Assembly (NCBI RefSeq): GCF_009789555.1
Contig: NZ_CP046902.1
Span: 3,426,001 to 3,490,000 of the forward strand
Origin: Stutzerimonas stutzeri
GTDB taxonomy: Bacteria; Pseudomonadota; Gammaproteobacteria; Pseudomonadales; Pseudomonadaceae
DNA: 64,000 nt
Reading direction: 5' to 3'
A program made the translations under genes and the position numbers. Each line of letters opens with the position of its first letter. Position 1 is the stretch's first letter. The notes beneath the pieces are model-generated. The model saw only the letters and a program-made list of their open reading frames with translations, was not told the origin of the DNA and searched no databases. Positions 17,258 to 26,792 of the stretch are shown here, piece after piece.

Positions 17258-19816
17258 ATGAACGCAAACGTCACCCCGATCAAAAGCGAAACACTGGTCG
17301 TCATCGGCAACGGTATGGTCGGCCACCACTGCGTCGAGCAACTGATCGAGCGCGGCGCCCTGGGTCAGTATCAGATCCACGTCTATGGCGAGGAACACCA
17401 GCGCGCCTATGACCGGGTTCACCTGTCCGAATACTTCGGTGGCCGCGATGCCGAATCCCTGGCGATGTGTGACGCCGACTATTACGCCGCCAACGGTGTT
17501 CACCTGCACCTCGGCGTGCAGGTGCTTGAAATCGACCGCGCGCACAAGGAAGTCGTCACCTGCGAGGGCCGTCAAGCCTACGACCGACTGATTCTCGCGA
17601 CCGGGTCCTACCCCTTCGTGCCGCCGATCCCGGGAGCCGAAGGCCACTCGCGACTGGTCTACCGCACGCTCGATGATCTTGACGCCATCCGTGCCGCCGC
17701 CGCCCACGCCAGGCGCGGCGTGGTGGTCGGCGGCGGCCTGCTCGGGCTGGAGGCGGCCAATGCCCTGAAATCCCTCGGCCTGCAAGCCCATGTCGTCGAA
17801 TTCGCGCCGCGCCTGATGCCGGTGCAACTCGACGAAGAAGGCGGTGCCGCGCTCAAGGCGCGTATCGAGGCGCTCGGCGTTGGCGTGCATCTGTCGCGCG
17901 CCACGCGGGAGATCGTCATCGGCGAGCAATACGCTTACCGGATGAACTTCAACGACGGCGAGTTTCTCGAAACCGACCTCATCGTGTTCTCCGCCGGCAT
18001 TCGCCCGCAAGATGCCCTGGGCCGCGGCGCCGGGCTGGACATCGCGCCGCGCGGTGGCGTGGTGATCGACAACGACTACCGCACCAGCGACCCTGATATC
18101 TACGCCATTGGCGAGTGCGCGTCCTGGAACGGAATGATTTACGGCCTGGTGGCGCCGGGCTATACCATGGCGCGCAATCTGGCCGCTCTGTTGGTCGGCG
18201 AACCGCACCAGCCCTTCACCGGCGCGGACATGTCGACCAAGCTCAAGCTGCTCGGCGTCGATGTCGGCTCGATTGGTGATGCGCATGCCGCCACGCCTGG
18301 GGCCAAGAGCTATCGCTTCATCGACGAAGCCAACGCCAGCTACCGCCGTCTGGTGCTGTCCGAAGACGGCAAGCGCGTCATCGGCGCCGTGCTGATCGGC
18401 GACAACAGCTATTACGACACCCTGCTGCAATACGCACAGAACGGCATCAAGCTGCCGGCCGATCCATCCAGCCTCATTCTGCCGCTGTCCGATGGCGCAC
18501 CGACCCTGGGGGCCGATGCCCTGCCGGACACCGCCACCCTTTGCTCCTGCCACAACGTCAGCAAGGGCGCGGTGTGCTGCCAGGTGGACGCCGGCATCAC
18601 CGATCTCGGCGAGCTGAAAGCAGTCACCAAGGCTGGCACCGGCTGCGGCGGTTGCAGCGCGCTGCTCAAGCAGGTCTTCGAGCACGAGCTGACGGCCCGT
18701 GGCGTCGAGGTCGACAAGAGCCTCTGCGAGCACTTCGGCCATACCCGGCAGGAGCTATACGGAATCGTTCGCGTCGAGGGCATCATCAGCTTCGAGGAGT
18801 TACTGGCCAAACATGGCCGTGGCCACACTGGCTGCGATATCTGCAAGCCGGCCGTGGGTTCGATCCTCGCCTCCTGCTGGAACCAGCCGATCACCGATCC
18901 GCTGCTGATCCCGTTGCAGGACACCAACGACACCTTCATGGCGAACATGCAGAAGAACGGCACCTACTCGGTGGTGCCGCGCATCGCCGGTGGCGAGATC
19001 ACCCCGGACAAGTTGATCGCCCTCGGCGCGGTGGCCAAGAAATACGACCTCTACACCAAGATCACCGGCGGCCAGCGTATCGACCTGTTCGGCGCACAGT
19101 TGCACGAACTGCCGGATATCTGGAGCGAACTGATCGAAGCCGGCTTCGAGACCGGGCATGCCTACGGCAAGTCGCTGCGCACGGTCAAATCCTGCGTCGG
19201 CAGTACCTGGTGCCGCTACGGCGTGCAGGACAGCGTCGGCATGGCGCTGCGCCTGGAAGACCGTTACAAGGGCCTGCGCTCGCCACACAAGATCAAGTTC
19301 GGTGTCTCCGGCTGCACCCGCGAATGCGCCGAGGCGCAGAGCAAGGACATCGGTGTGATCGCCACCGAGAACGGCTGGAACCTGTACGTCGCGGGCAACG
19401 GCGGCATGCGCCCGCGCCATGCCGAGCTGTTCGCCACCGACCTCGATGACGAAACGCTGATCCGCTATATCGACCGCTTCCTGATGTTCTACATCCGCAC
19501 CGCGGACAAACTGCAACGCACCTCGGTCTGGCGCGAAAGCCTCGACGGTGGCCTGGATTACCTGAAAGAAGTCGTCATCGACGACAGCCTGGGCCTGGCG
19601 AACGAGCTGGAGGCGCAGATGCAATTGGTGGTCGATCGCTACGAATGCGAATGGGCCAACGCCATCAAGGACCCGGAAAAACTCAAGCGCTTCCGTACCT
19701 TCGTCAACGATCAGCGCGGCGACCCGGATATCCATTTCGTCAAGGAACGTGGCCAGCGCCGCCCGGCGCACCCGTCCGAACTTCACCTTATCCCCGTCAC
19801 CGAGGAGGTTCTCTGA
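17258..19816 (+). CDS. nirB: assimilatory NAD(P)H nitrite reductase, large subunit
   Basis: An 852-residue cytoplasmic enzyme reducing nitrite to ammonium. Domains in order: FAD-binding (VVIGNGMVGHHCVEQL) and NAD-binding (GVVVGGGLLGLEAANALKSL) pyridine-nucleotide-disulphide-oxidoreductase modules; a BFD-like [2Fe-2S] domain with CSCHNVSKG and CGGC (about 428-470); a second short BFD-like region (CEHFGH, GCDIC); then the siroheme/[4Fe-4S] reductase half with VKSCVGSTWCRYG and FGVSGCTRECAEAQ supplying the four cluster cysteines. Start ATG at 17258 follows a TGAGGA ribosome site. Its stop overlaps the nirD ATG by one base. Expression is gated by the sigma-54 promoter and ANTAR leader upstream. 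Confidence 0.97.
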   Translation: MNANVTPIKSETLVVIGNGMVGHHCVEQLIERGALGQYQIHVYGEEHQRAYDRVHLSEYFGGRDAESLAMCDADYYAANGVHLHLGVQVLEIDRAHKEVVTCEGRQAYDRLILATGSYPFVPPIPGAEGHSRLVYRTLDDLDAIRAAAAHARRGVVVGGGLLGLEAANALKSLGLQAHVVEFAPRLMPVQLDEEGGAALKARIEALGVGVHLSRATREIVIGEQYAYRMNFNDGEFLETDLIVFSAGIRPQDALGRGAGLDIAPRGGVVIDNDYRTSDPDIYAIGECASWNGMIYGLVAPGYTMARNLAALLVGEPHQPFTGADMSTKLKLLGVDVGSIGDAHAATPGAKSYRFIDEANASYRRLVLSEDGKRVIGAVLIGDNSYYDTLLQYAQNGIKLPADPSSLILPLSDGAPTLGADALPDTATLCSCHNVSKGAVCCQVDAGITDLGELKAVTKAGTGCGGCSALLKQVFEHELTARGVEVDKSLCEHFGHTRQELYGIVRVEGIISFEELLAKHGRGHTGCDICKPAVGSILASCWNQPITDPLLIPLQDTNDTFMANMQKNGTYSVVPRIAGGEITPDKLIALGAVAKKYDLYTKITGGQRIDLFGAQLHELPDIWSELIEAGFETGHAYGKSLRTVKSCVGSTWCRYGVQDSVGMALRLEDRYKGLRSPHKIKFGVSGCTRECAEAQSKDIGVIATENGWNLYVAGNGGMRPRHAELFATDLDDETLIRYIDRFLMFYIRTADKLQRTSVWRESLDGGLDYLKEVVIDDSLGLANELEAQMQLVVDRYECEWANAIKDPEKLKRFRTFVNDQRGDPDIHFVKERGQRRPAHPSELHLIPVTEEVL

Positions 19817-20193
19817 TGAGCCAGTCCAACGTCGTACGTGTCGATTCCGTTCGTGCCTCTACCTGGAAAGCACTGTGCAGCCGCCGCGATCTGGTGGCCA
19901 ACTCCGGCGTGGTCGCCTGGCTCGACGGCGAGCAGGTCGCGCTCTTTCACCTGCCCGATAGCGAGACCGGCGAGCAGGTGTTCGCCATCGCCAACAAGGA
20001 CCCGAAATCGGGTGCCAACGTCATTGGTCGCGGCATTGTCGGGCAGTTGAAGGGCGACCTGGTCATAGCCTCGCCGCTGTACAAGCAGCACTTTCGCCTG
20101 CAGGACGGCAGCTGCCTGGAGTACCCGGAGCACGCATTGCGGGTCTGGCCGGCGCGCCTGAACGGCGACGCGGTGGAAATCGCCGCAGGCTGA
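19816..20193 (+). CDS. nirD: nitrite reductase small subunit
   Basis: A 125-residue Rieske-fold protein pairing with NirB. It shows the NirD pattern: SGVVAWLDGEQVALFHLPD, VFAIANKDPKSGANVIGRGI and SPLYKQHFRLQDGSCLE. It lacks the Cys/His ligands of true Rieske proteins, as is normal for NirD. The ATG overlaps the nirB stop (TGATG), indicating translational coupling, and an AGGAGG ribosome site lies just inside the nirB end. Confidence 0.95.
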   Translation: MSQSNVVRVDSVRASTWKALCSRRDLVANSGVVAWLDGEQVALFHLPDSETGEQVFAIANKDPKSGANVIGRGIVGQLKGDLVIASPLYKQHFRLQDGSCLEYPEHALRVWPARLNGDAVEIAAG

Positions 20194-20289
20194 GCATGAC
20201 CTCGCAGCCCGGTGCGCCAACGCGCACAGGGCTGCCGAAAGAGAACCCGACTCCGATCGGGACCGGATCGCCCACCCAGAGAATTGAAC

Positions 20290-21102
20290 ATGTCCTACAT
20301 CATCCCTTCGGAATTCGTCACCAAGATGGTCGACGCCGGTGAGTCCAAGATCTACATGTCCACGCGGGACACCTTGATCCGGGCCTTCATGGCCGGCGCG
20401 ATCCTGGCCCTGGCCGCGGTGTTCGCCGTGACCATTACGGTGCAGACCGGCTCGCCGCTGGTAGGCGCGATGCTCTTCCCCGTCGGCTTCGTCATGCTGT
20501 ATCTGATGGGCTTCGACCTGCTGACCGGCGTCTTCGTCCTGACCCCGCTGGCGCTGCTGGACCGGCGTCCGGGCGTGACGGTAAACGGAGTGCTGCGCAA
20601 CTGGGGGCTGGTATTTATCGGCAACTTTGCCGGGGCGCTGACCGTGGCCTTCATGATGGCCTTCGTCTTCACCACCGGCTTTTCGACCGACCCCGGCACG
20701 GTCGGCGAGAAAATCTCCCACATCGGTGAAGCGCGCACACTCGGTTATGCCGAATACGGCGCGGCGGGTTGGGCCACCATTTTCCTGCGCGGCATGCTGT
20801 GCAACTGGATGGTATCGATGGGCGTGGTCGGCGCGATGATTTCCACGACGGTCAGCGGCAAGGCGATCGCCATGTGGATGCCCATCATGCTGTTCTTCTA
20901 CATGGGCTTCGAGCATTCGGTGGTGAACATGTTTCTGTTCCCCTCGGCGATGATCATGGGCGGTGATTTTTCAGTCATGGATTACATGATCTGGAACGAG
21001 ATTCCCACGGCACTGGGCAACCTCGTCGGAGGCCTGGCGTTCACCGGCCTGACGCTCTACACCACCCATGTGAAGACCGCCCCCAAGCGCGCGCTGCGCT
21101 GA
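20290..21102 (+). CDS. nirC: formate/nitrite transporter family channel
   Basis: A 270-residue inner-membrane protein of the FNT family with about six hydrophobic helices. It carries the family patterns AGAILALAAVFAVTIT, GFDLLTGVFVLTPLALL and GMLCNWMVSMGVVGAMIS with a conserved-type asparagine, and FEHSVVNMFLFP. In this operon it most likely imports nitrite for NirBD; the pseudomonad counterpart nearby in other genomes is often an MFS NasA, so this is a variant arrangement. The ATG at 20290 is 97 bp after nirD on the same strand. A strong hairpin follows the stop. Confidence 0.9.
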   Translation: MSYIIPSEFVTKMVDAGESKIYMSTRDTLIRAFMAGAILALAAVFAVTITVQTGSPLVGAMLFPVGFVMLYLMGFDLLTGVFVLTPLALLDRRPGVTVNGVLRNWGLVFIGNFAGALTVAFMMAFVFTTGFSTDPGTVGEKISHIGEARTLGYAEYGAAGWATIFLRGMLCNWMVSMGVVGAMISTTVSGKAIAMWMPIMLFFYMGFEHSVVNMFLFPSAMIMGGDFSVMDYMIWNEIPTALGNLVGGLAFTGLTLYTTHVKTAPKRALR

Positions 21103-21108
21103 GTTCCA

Positions 21109-21134
21109 AGAGCCCCGGACCACCGGGGCTCTTC
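21109..21134 (+). terminator. hairpin between nirC and the kinase gene
   Basis: AGAGCCCCGG (21109-21118), loop ACCA, CCGGGGCTCT (21123-21132): a perfect 10-bp stem followed by only a short T/C-rich tail. It ends 8 bp before the kinase ATG, so it may only partly terminate, giving lower kinase expression by read-through. Confidence 0.65.
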
Positions 21135-21141
21135 ATCTGCC

Positions 21142-22863
21142 ATGAACGCTCAACTCAAGGTCTCGGTGGGCCAACACACCGACAAGGGCCGCAAGGACAG
21201 CAACCAGGATTTCCACGGTGCCTACCTTCCGCTGGAACCACAGCTGAGCAGCAAGGGCATCGCCATCGCGATTGCCGACGGCATCAGCAGCAGCGCCGTC
21301 AGCCATATCGCCAGCGAGGCGGCGGTGACCGGATTCTTCGCCGATTACTACTGCACCTCGGACGCCTGGTCGGTCAAGACCTCGGCGCAGCGGGTGCTGA
21401 TGGCGACCAACTCCTGGCTGCACGCGCAAAGCCAGCAGAGCCCATACCGCTACGACCGAGACCGTGGATACGTCTGCACCTTCAGCGCGCTGATCATCAA
21501 GTCGACCACCGCACACCTCTTCCACGCCGGTGACTCGCGCATCTATCGCCTGCAGGGCGGCACACTGGAACAACTGACCCACGACCATCGCGTGTGGCTT
21601 GGCGAAGACAAAAGCCACCTGAGTCGCGCCTTGGGTATTCACCCCCAGTTGGAGATCGACTACCGCACCGAACGGGTGGAGGTCGGCGATATCTTCGTTC
21701 TGGCCACTGACGGCGTATACGAGTTCGTCGATGCTCATTTCATGGTCGAAGCGATCGCCCAGCATGCCGCCGATCTGGATGCCGCCGCCAGGGAAATAGT
21801 GGCCCAAGCGCTGCAAAACGACAGCGACGACAACCTCACGGTACAGATCCTGCGCATCGAGCAGTTGCCCGTCCAGGCCCCGGAGGAGCGCTATCAGCAA
21901 CTCACCGAACTCCCCTTCCCGCCCATACTGGAGGCGCGGGCGCGGTTCGATGGGTACACGATCGTGCGTGCGGTTCACGCCAGCAGCCGCAGCCACGTCT
22001 ACCTGGCGCTCGATGCGGATGACGACACGCCCGTCATCATCAAGACGCCCTCGATGGACCTTCGGCACGATGCCGCCTACCTCGAACGATTTCTCACCGA
22101 AGAGTGGGTGGCGCGACGTATCGACAGCGCACATGTCGTCAAGCCCTGCCAGCAGGCACGCAAACGCAACTTTCTCTACAGCGTCAGCGAATTCATCGAA
22201 GGTCAGACGCTGACGCAATGGATGATTGACCACCCGCGCCCGGACCTGGAAACGGTGCGAGGCATCGTCGAGCAGATCGCCAGGGGGCTGCACGCCTTTC
22301 ACCGTCTGGAAATGCTGCATCAGGATCTGCGCCCGGAAAACATCATGATCGACACGACCGGCACGGTGAAAATCATCGATTTCGGCTCGACCCGCGTCGC
22401 CGGGATCATGGAAATCACCTCGCCGACCGAGCGCAGCGAATTGCTCGGCACGGCGCCGTACACAGCGCCGGAATATTTCCTGGGGGAAAGCGGCACACCG
22501 CGCTCGGACATGTTTTCGCTGGCGGTGATCACCTATCAGATGCTGAGCGGCAAGCTGCCGTATGGCGCCCGTGTTGCCCGGTGCCGAACCCGCGCCGCGC
22601 AGAACAAGCTCAGCTACACCCCGATCCGCGACTGCGACCGCGCGGTACCAGCCTGGATCGATGATGTGCTGCGCAAGGCGCTGCACCCCGACCCATACAA
22701 ACGATACGAGGCGCTGTCCGAGTTCGTCTTCGAACTGCGTCACCCTAGCAAGGCGTATCTCGCCAGGGCACGACCGCCATTGATGGAGCGCAACCCGGTG
22801 TTGTTCTGGAAAGCCCTGTCGCTGGTGCTCGCAGCGGTGATCGTGGTGCTGTTGGGCCGGTGA
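21142..22863 (+). CDS. bifunctional PP2C phosphatase / Ser-Thr protein kinase
   Basis: A 573-residue protein. Residues ~1-240 are a PP2C phosphatase: HTDKGRKDSNQDFHG, IADGISSSAVSH, HAGDSRIYRL, LATDGVYEFV and SDDNLTVQIL supply the metal-binding aspartates. Residues ~260-530 are a protein kinase: invariant-type Lys in TPVIIKTPS, catalytic loop LHQDLRPENIMI, KIIDFGSTRV (DFG) and SDMFSLAVITYQML. The glycine-rich loop is degenerate (VHASSRSHVY). A C-terminal hydrophobic helix (LFWKALSLVLAAVIVVLLG) anchors it in the membrane. Homologues sit beside nitrate/nitrite assimilation genes in pseudomonads, for example PA1782 next to nirBD, which suggests a role in nitrogen regulation; the targets are unknown. 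Confidence 0.9.
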   Translation: MNAQLKVSVGQHTDKGRKDSNQDFHGAYLPLEPQLSSKGIAIAIADGISSSAVSHIASEAAVTGFFADYYCTSDAWSVKTSAQRVLMATNSWLHAQSQQSPYRYDRDRGYVCTFSALIIKSTTAHLFHAGDSRIYRLQGGTLEQLTHDHRVWLGEDKSHLSRALGIHPQLEIDYRTERVEVGDIFVLATDGVYEFVDAHFMVEAIAQHAADLDAAAREIVAQALQNDSDDNLTVQILRIEQLPVQAPEERYQQLTELPFPPILEARARFDGYTIVRAVHASSRSHVYLALDADDDTPVIIKTPSMDLRHDAAYLERFLTEEWVARRIDSAHVVKPCQQARKRNFLYSVSEFIEGQTLTQWMIDHPRPDLETVRGIVEQIARGLHAFHRLEMLHQDLRPENIMIDTTGTVKIIDFGSTRVAGIMEITSPTERSELLGTAPYTAPEYFLGESGTPRSDMFSLAVITYQMLSGKLPYGARVARCRTRAAQNKLSYTPIRDCDRAVPAWIDDVLRKALHPDPYKRYEALSEFVFELRHPSKAYLARARPPLMERNPVLFWKALSLVLAAVIVVLLGR

Positions 22864-23190
22864 TCATTCGTGGCGATGTGGCGCGTGGAGATTGAGTTCG
22901 GGATCGGTCATACCGTCTTTCGAGGGGTCGAGAATCCAGCGCAACTGGGCCACCAGCTCCTCGCAGTTCTCGCCACGCTGCAACCAGTCGTGGAACGCGA
23001 TTCTGGCCGCGGTCAATGATGCCTGCGCCACCGCTTCGATCTCGTTATCCGGCTCGCCGGCCTGCCACTGGTCGAACAGCGACTTCAGCGCCTGCTGTGC
23101 CTGCTCGGCGCCCAATTCACCGTCCAACCAGCGCGCCGTGATGTCCTGGGCGTGCTGCAAGGTCGCTACCGCGGGGCTTGATGCGTTCAT
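22864..23190 (-). CDS. hypothetical helical protein
   Basis: A 108-residue acidic, mostly helical protein (LQHAQDITARWLDGELGAEQ; AQASLTAARIAFHDWLQRGE; CEELVAQLRWILDPSKDGM) ending in HAPHRHE. An AGGAGAAGG ribosome site precedes the ATG. It converges on the kinase gene with no gap. The regular hydrophobic heptad-like spacing and clean start support a real gene. I do not recognise a family and assign no function. Confidence 0.65.
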   Translation of the reverse strand: MNASSPAVATLQHAQDITARWLDGELGAEQAQQALKSLFDQWQAGEPDNEIEAVAQASLTAARIAFHDWLQRGENCEELVAQLRWILDPSKDGMTDPELNLHAPHRHE

Positions 23191-23358
23191 TGGCCTTCTC
23201 CTTGTATCTGTCCTGCTTAGAGCCAGCCGGCCGGGGCGAATTCAGGCCCATCCATCGATTTGACATGGCCGACGCTGTCGCGCCGGCTGTCGCCTGCCGA
23301 GGCGAAGAAGGCATTTCACCGGGCAGCCGAGGGTCGAAATGCCGAAGCCAACCGCGCG

Positions 23359-23676
23359 ATGATTTGCATGTACCAGATTCAACTGCTGCTTCCGCTGTAC
23401 GACAACGATAACCGCCCCCAGCCAAGAACGCTGTTCGGCGAGGTTCGTCAGGAACTGGTCGCACGCTTCAATGGGCTGACCGCCTACAGCCGGGCGCCTG
23501 CCGACGGCCTCTGGCTGGAAGATGGCGAACAGACAGTGCGCGATGACCTGGTGATCTACGAGGTGATGGCCCCGGAGCTGGATCGCGCCTGGTGGCGCGC
23601 CTACCGGCACCAACTCGAAAGCCGCTTTCGCCAGGAGCAGATCATGATCCGGGCCCATGCTGTCAGCGTCTTGTGA
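23359..23676 (+). CDS. hypothetical protein
   Basis: A 105-residue protein from the ATG at 23359, or 102 residues from the next ATG at 23368. It has the pattern MYQIQLLLPLYDNDNRPQPR, FGEVRQELVARFNGLTAYSR and RAWWRAYRHQLESRFRQEQI. The balanced composition and the N-terminal beta-strand-like segment followed by amphipathic helices look like a small alpha/beta protein resembling ferredoxin-fold proteins of unknown function. The frame extends upstream to 23260, but that part reads like non-coding sequence. Isolated, no partner. Confidence 0.6.
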   Translation: MICMYQIQLLLPLYDNDNRPQPRTLFGEVRQELVARFNGLTAYSRAPADGLWLEDGEQTVRDDLVIYEVMAPELDRAWWRAYRHQLESRFRQEQIMIRAHAVSVL

Positions 23677-23993
23677 GCCTGCGTCGAACACACACGCGGG
23701 GCTGCCTGCCATCGGTCCGCCATGATTGCCAGCGGCGCACCGTCCGAGGCAGGATGCACAATCGTATGACCATTGAGTGAACCTGGCGCCCTGCCCGTTG
23801 TCTGTCAGCTGCAGGACTACAGGGACGACGGCGCTACAGGCCATGCGCCTGGTACCGGGAAACATATCCTCCCCCTCGCAAGCAGCCGTCTCCATAGGCC
23901 TCAGGCTGTCCAGACAGCGGGCGAGGCCTCGTCAGGTTCCGTTTTTGGCCCGCTCACCGGGGCCTTCATTTTTCATTTCACGTGAAGACCACC
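23677..23993. other. intergenic region
   Basis: About 315 bp with no supportable gene. Near its right end GGCCC-GCTCACCG-GGGCC (about 23947-23964) followed by TTCATTTTT could be a weak intrinsic terminator just before the SH3-domain gene, or part of that gene's leader. Confidence 0.4.
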
Positions 23994-24671
23994 ATGTCCA
24001 TATCCCGTCATCTTCTTGCTCTGCTTTCCCGTGTTTCCAAATCCGCCGTTTCGCGCCCGGCATTGCATGCCGGACTCTTTGCCGGCCTGCTGGCTGTCAT
24101 CGCACCCGTCCAGGCGCAGCAAGCCGCCAATGATCGCTGGGTCAGCGACAGCCTGGCGACCTACGTACGCAGCGGGCCCACCGACGGCTATCGCATCGTT
24201 GGCACACTGACCTCCGGCGAAAAGGTCGAGCTGCTCGACACACAGGGCGACTACAGCCAGGTTCGCGGCGCAAATGGCGACCGCGTGTGGATCCGCAGCG
24301 CCGATCTGCAAGCGATGCCCGGCCAGGCAGAGCGCTTGCCGGCGTTGGAACAGCAGGTCGCCCAACTCAGCGAAGAGTTGCGAACCATCGATGACAGCTG
24401 GAAGACACGTGTGCAGGGCATGCAGGAGACGCTCGACTCGCGCAAGGCGCTGATCGATGAACTGGAAGCCCGTCGCCAGGCGCTGGACACCGCGCTCACC
24501 GCGACCGAGTCGGAACTGCGTGACGCCCAGGCGCGGCTCGGCGACGAAAACAACCAAGTGCTGATGCGTTACATGGTCTACGGCGGCAGCATCGCTGGCG
24601 CGGGCCTTCTGGCCGGGCTGATCATCCCGGCGATGACGCGCGGTCGCAAGCGCAACGACCGCTGGTTCTGA
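23994..24671 (+). CDS. TIGR04211-family SH3 domain membrane protein
   Basis: A 225-residue envelope protein. It has a signal/anchor near residues 25-45 (LHAGLFAGLLAVIAPVQAQ), then a bacterial SH3 domain (DRWVSDSLATYVRSGPTDGY to DRVWIRSADLQ). A coiled-coil segment of ~90 residues follows (LPALEQQVAQLSEELR; LDSRKALIDELEARRQALDT). The C-terminal transmembrane helix is YGGSIAGAGLLAGLIIPAMT with a basic tail. This is the arrangement of the YgiM/TIGR04211 family, with unknown envelope function. ATG 23994 is preferred over an in-frame GTG at 23982. Confidence 0.85.
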   Translation: MSISRHLLALLSRVSKSAVSRPALHAGLFAGLLAVIAPVQAQQAANDRWVSDSLATYVRSGPTDGYRIVGTLTSGEKVELLDTQGDYSQVRGANGDRVWIRSADLQAMPGQAERLPALEQQVAQLSEELRTIDDSWKTRVQGMQETLDSRKALIDELEARRQALDTALTATESELRDAQARLGDENNQVLMRYMVYGGSIAGAGLLAGLIIPAMTRGRKRNDRWF

Positions 24672-24710
24672 GGCTCGGCGAGGCTTTCGGGGCCGGCGCC
24701 GATACGGGTC

Positions 24711-26792
24711 TCAGGCGGGCAGTGCGTTGCGTGCCTGTTCGGCGCGCGCGAGGACTTGCGCCGCGGTCATGGGCCGGTCCAGCAGGAAGCCCTGCAGCGT
24801 TTGGCAGCCGAGGTCGGTCAGGAACGTCTGCTGTTCCGGCGTTTCCACGCCCTCGGCAACGACCTCGAGTTCCAGCGCCTTGGCCAAGGCGATGATCGCC
24901 GAGACGATCACCGAATCCTCGTTGCCGACGCTCATCTCTTTGACGAACGCGCGGTCGATCTTCAATTCGCTCGCCGGTAGCCGCTTGAGGTACAGCAGGC
25001 TCGAATAGCCCGTGCCGAAATCGTCGATAGAGGCCCGGACGCCGAGGTCGGTGAGTTTTTTCAGCGCTTCGATGGTCATCTCGGGATCGCGCATGGCCAC
25101 GGTTTCGGTGATTTCCAGCGTGAGCTTCTCCGCCGCGATGGCATGGCGAGCCAAGATCTGGGCGACCATGTCCGGCAGGTCCGGCTGATCGAACTGCACG
25201 GCCGACAGGTTGACGGCGATGCTCCAGCGGCTGAAGCCTTGCAGATGCCATTCGCGCAGTTGCCGGCACGCCTCCTCCAATACCCACTTGCCCATCGGGA
25301 TGATCAGGCCGGTTTTCTCGGCCAGGGGCAGGAACGCATCCGGCGCGAGCAGGCCGCGTGTCGGATGCTGCCAGCGCAATAACGCCTCGAACCCGCGCAC
25401 CGGGCCGGCCGGCGCTTCGAATTTCGGCTGGTAGTGCAGGCGCAGCTCTCCCCGCGCTTCGGCCAGGCGCAGGTCGTGCAGCAATTGCAGATGTTCCACA
25501 GCGTTGGCATTCATCGAAGGTTCGAAGAAGCTGTAGCCGTTCCGGCCAGCGCTTTTGGTGTGGTACATGGCCGCATCGGCGTGCAGCAGCAAATCACGCT
25601 CGCCCTCGCCATCACCGGGGTACACCGCGATGCCGATACTGAGCGAGACACGCAGTTCGTAGCGCGACAGGTCGAACGGCTCGTCGATACGCCGCACCAG
25701 CTTGTCGGCCAGCGTCGCGGCATCGCCCGGGTCCGCGATAGCCGCCAGCAACACGAACTCGTCGCCCCCCAGCCGTGCGAGCGTGTCCTGCGCACGCGTG
25801 CAGGCACGCAAGCGCTCGGTAACGCTTACCAGCAACTCGTCGCCGATGTGGTGGCCGTAGGCGTCGTTGACCGCCTTGAAGCCGTCCAGGTCCATGAACA
25901 TCACCGCAAAGCAGGAGCGCTCACGCCTGGCGATCTCCAACGCCTGGCTCAGGCGATCCTCCAGCAGAATCCGGTTGGGCAATCGGGTGAGGTTGTCATG
26001 CAACGCCAGCTGGATCAGCTCGCTGTTGGCCTTTTCCAGCGACGTGGCCAGCAGCGATGTACGTGATTGCATTCGGCTGTCGAGAACCGAGACGATCAGC
26101 GTAATGGCCAGCACGGCCAGGGTCAGGACGATTACCAGCAACGCCAGCCATTGGGTGTCGACGCCTGTATTGGACGCACCGCAGAAGCTGCCGTCGGGAA
26201 AGCTCGCTGCTGCCATCCCGGTGTAGTGCATGCCCGCGATCGCGAGCCCCATGACCAGGGCCGCGCAGGTCCGCCAGAGTTGTTGATGGGCGAGGTTATC
26301 GCGCAGGCGAAACGCCAGCCACAGGGCGGCGCCCGCGGCGATTACGGCCACCACGACCGACGCAATGAACCAACCGGTGTGATAAACGATGCCGGGCTGC
26401 ATGCGCAGCGCAGCCATGCCGCTGTAGTGCATCGCGGTAATGCCCGCGCCGATCAGCAACGCACCCAGCACGATACGCAACCAGGGCAGGTCGCGCTGGG
26501 AGACCAGCCACAGCGCCATCGCCGAGGCGCCAACGGCGATGAGCAGTGACCCGGCGGTGATCAGCGGATCGTAGCCGAGCGGAATCGGCAGGCTGAACGC
26601 CAGCATGCCGATGAAGTGCATCGACCAGATACCCAGCCCCATGGAAAAAGCCCCACCGACCAGCCACAGGCGCGCCGCGCGGTGTTGCGCGGTGGCCACC
26701 CGCCCAGCCATGTCGAGTGCGGTATAGGAAGCGAGCACAGCGACGACGAAGGAGAAAAACACCAGAACGTCGTTATAGCTACCGACCAGCAT
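24711..26792 (-). CDS. MHYT-GGDEF-EAL c-di-GMP signalling protein (MucR-like)
   Basis: A 693-residue inner-membrane protein that both makes and breaks cyclic di-GMP. The N-terminal ~250 residues form a seven-helix MHYT sensor with three copies of the motif (SMHFIGM, AMHYSGM, GMHYTGM), thought to bind a metal and sense O2, CO or NO. The GGDEF domain is intact (ARLGGDEFVLL) with an inhibitory I-site RAQD five residues before it. The EAL domain has EALLRW, NLSAVQF, EITETV, DDFGTGYSS and EGVE, so it looks catalytically competent. The order and length match Pseudomonas MucR, which feeds alginate and biofilm control. It is monocistronic. Confidence 0.93.
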   Translation of the reverse strand: MLVGSYNDVLVFFSFVVAVLASYTALDMAGRVATAQHRAARLWLVGGAFSMGLGIWSMHFIGMLAFSLPIPLGYDPLITAGSLLIAVGASAMALWLVSQRDLPWLRIVLGALLIGAGITAMHYSGMAALRMQPGIVYHTGWFIASVVVAVIAAGAALWLAFRLRDNLAHQQLWRTCAALVMGLAIAGMHYTGMAAASFPDGSFCGASNTGVDTQWLALLVIVLTLAVLAITLIVSVLDSRMQSRTSLLATSLEKANSELIQLALHDNLTRLPNRILLEDRLSQALEIARRERSCFAVMFMDLDGFKAVNDAYGHHIGDELLVSVTERLRACTRAQDTLARLGGDEFVLLAAIADPGDAATLADKLVRRIDEPFDLSRYELRVSLSIGIAVYPGDGEGERDLLLHADAAMYHTKSAGRNGYSFFEPSMNANAVEHLQLLHDLRLAEARGELRLHYQPKFEAPAGPVRGFEALLRWQHPTRGLLAPDAFLPLAEKTGLIIPMGKWVLEEACRQLREWHLQGFSRWSIAVNLSAVQFDQPDLPDMVAQILARHAIAAEKLTLEITETVAMRDPEMTIEALKKLTDLGVRASIDDFGTGYSSLLYLKRLPASELKIDRAFVKEMSVGNEDSVIVSAIIALAKALELEVVAEGVETPEQQTFLTDLGCQTLQGFLLDRPMTAAQVLARAEQARNALPA

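Noticed and set aside
17159..18742. Long open frame antisense to nirB (about 527 codons).
   Set aside because: It is the GC-rich mirror of nirB with no ribosome site and biased residue composition; nirB on the other strand is certain.
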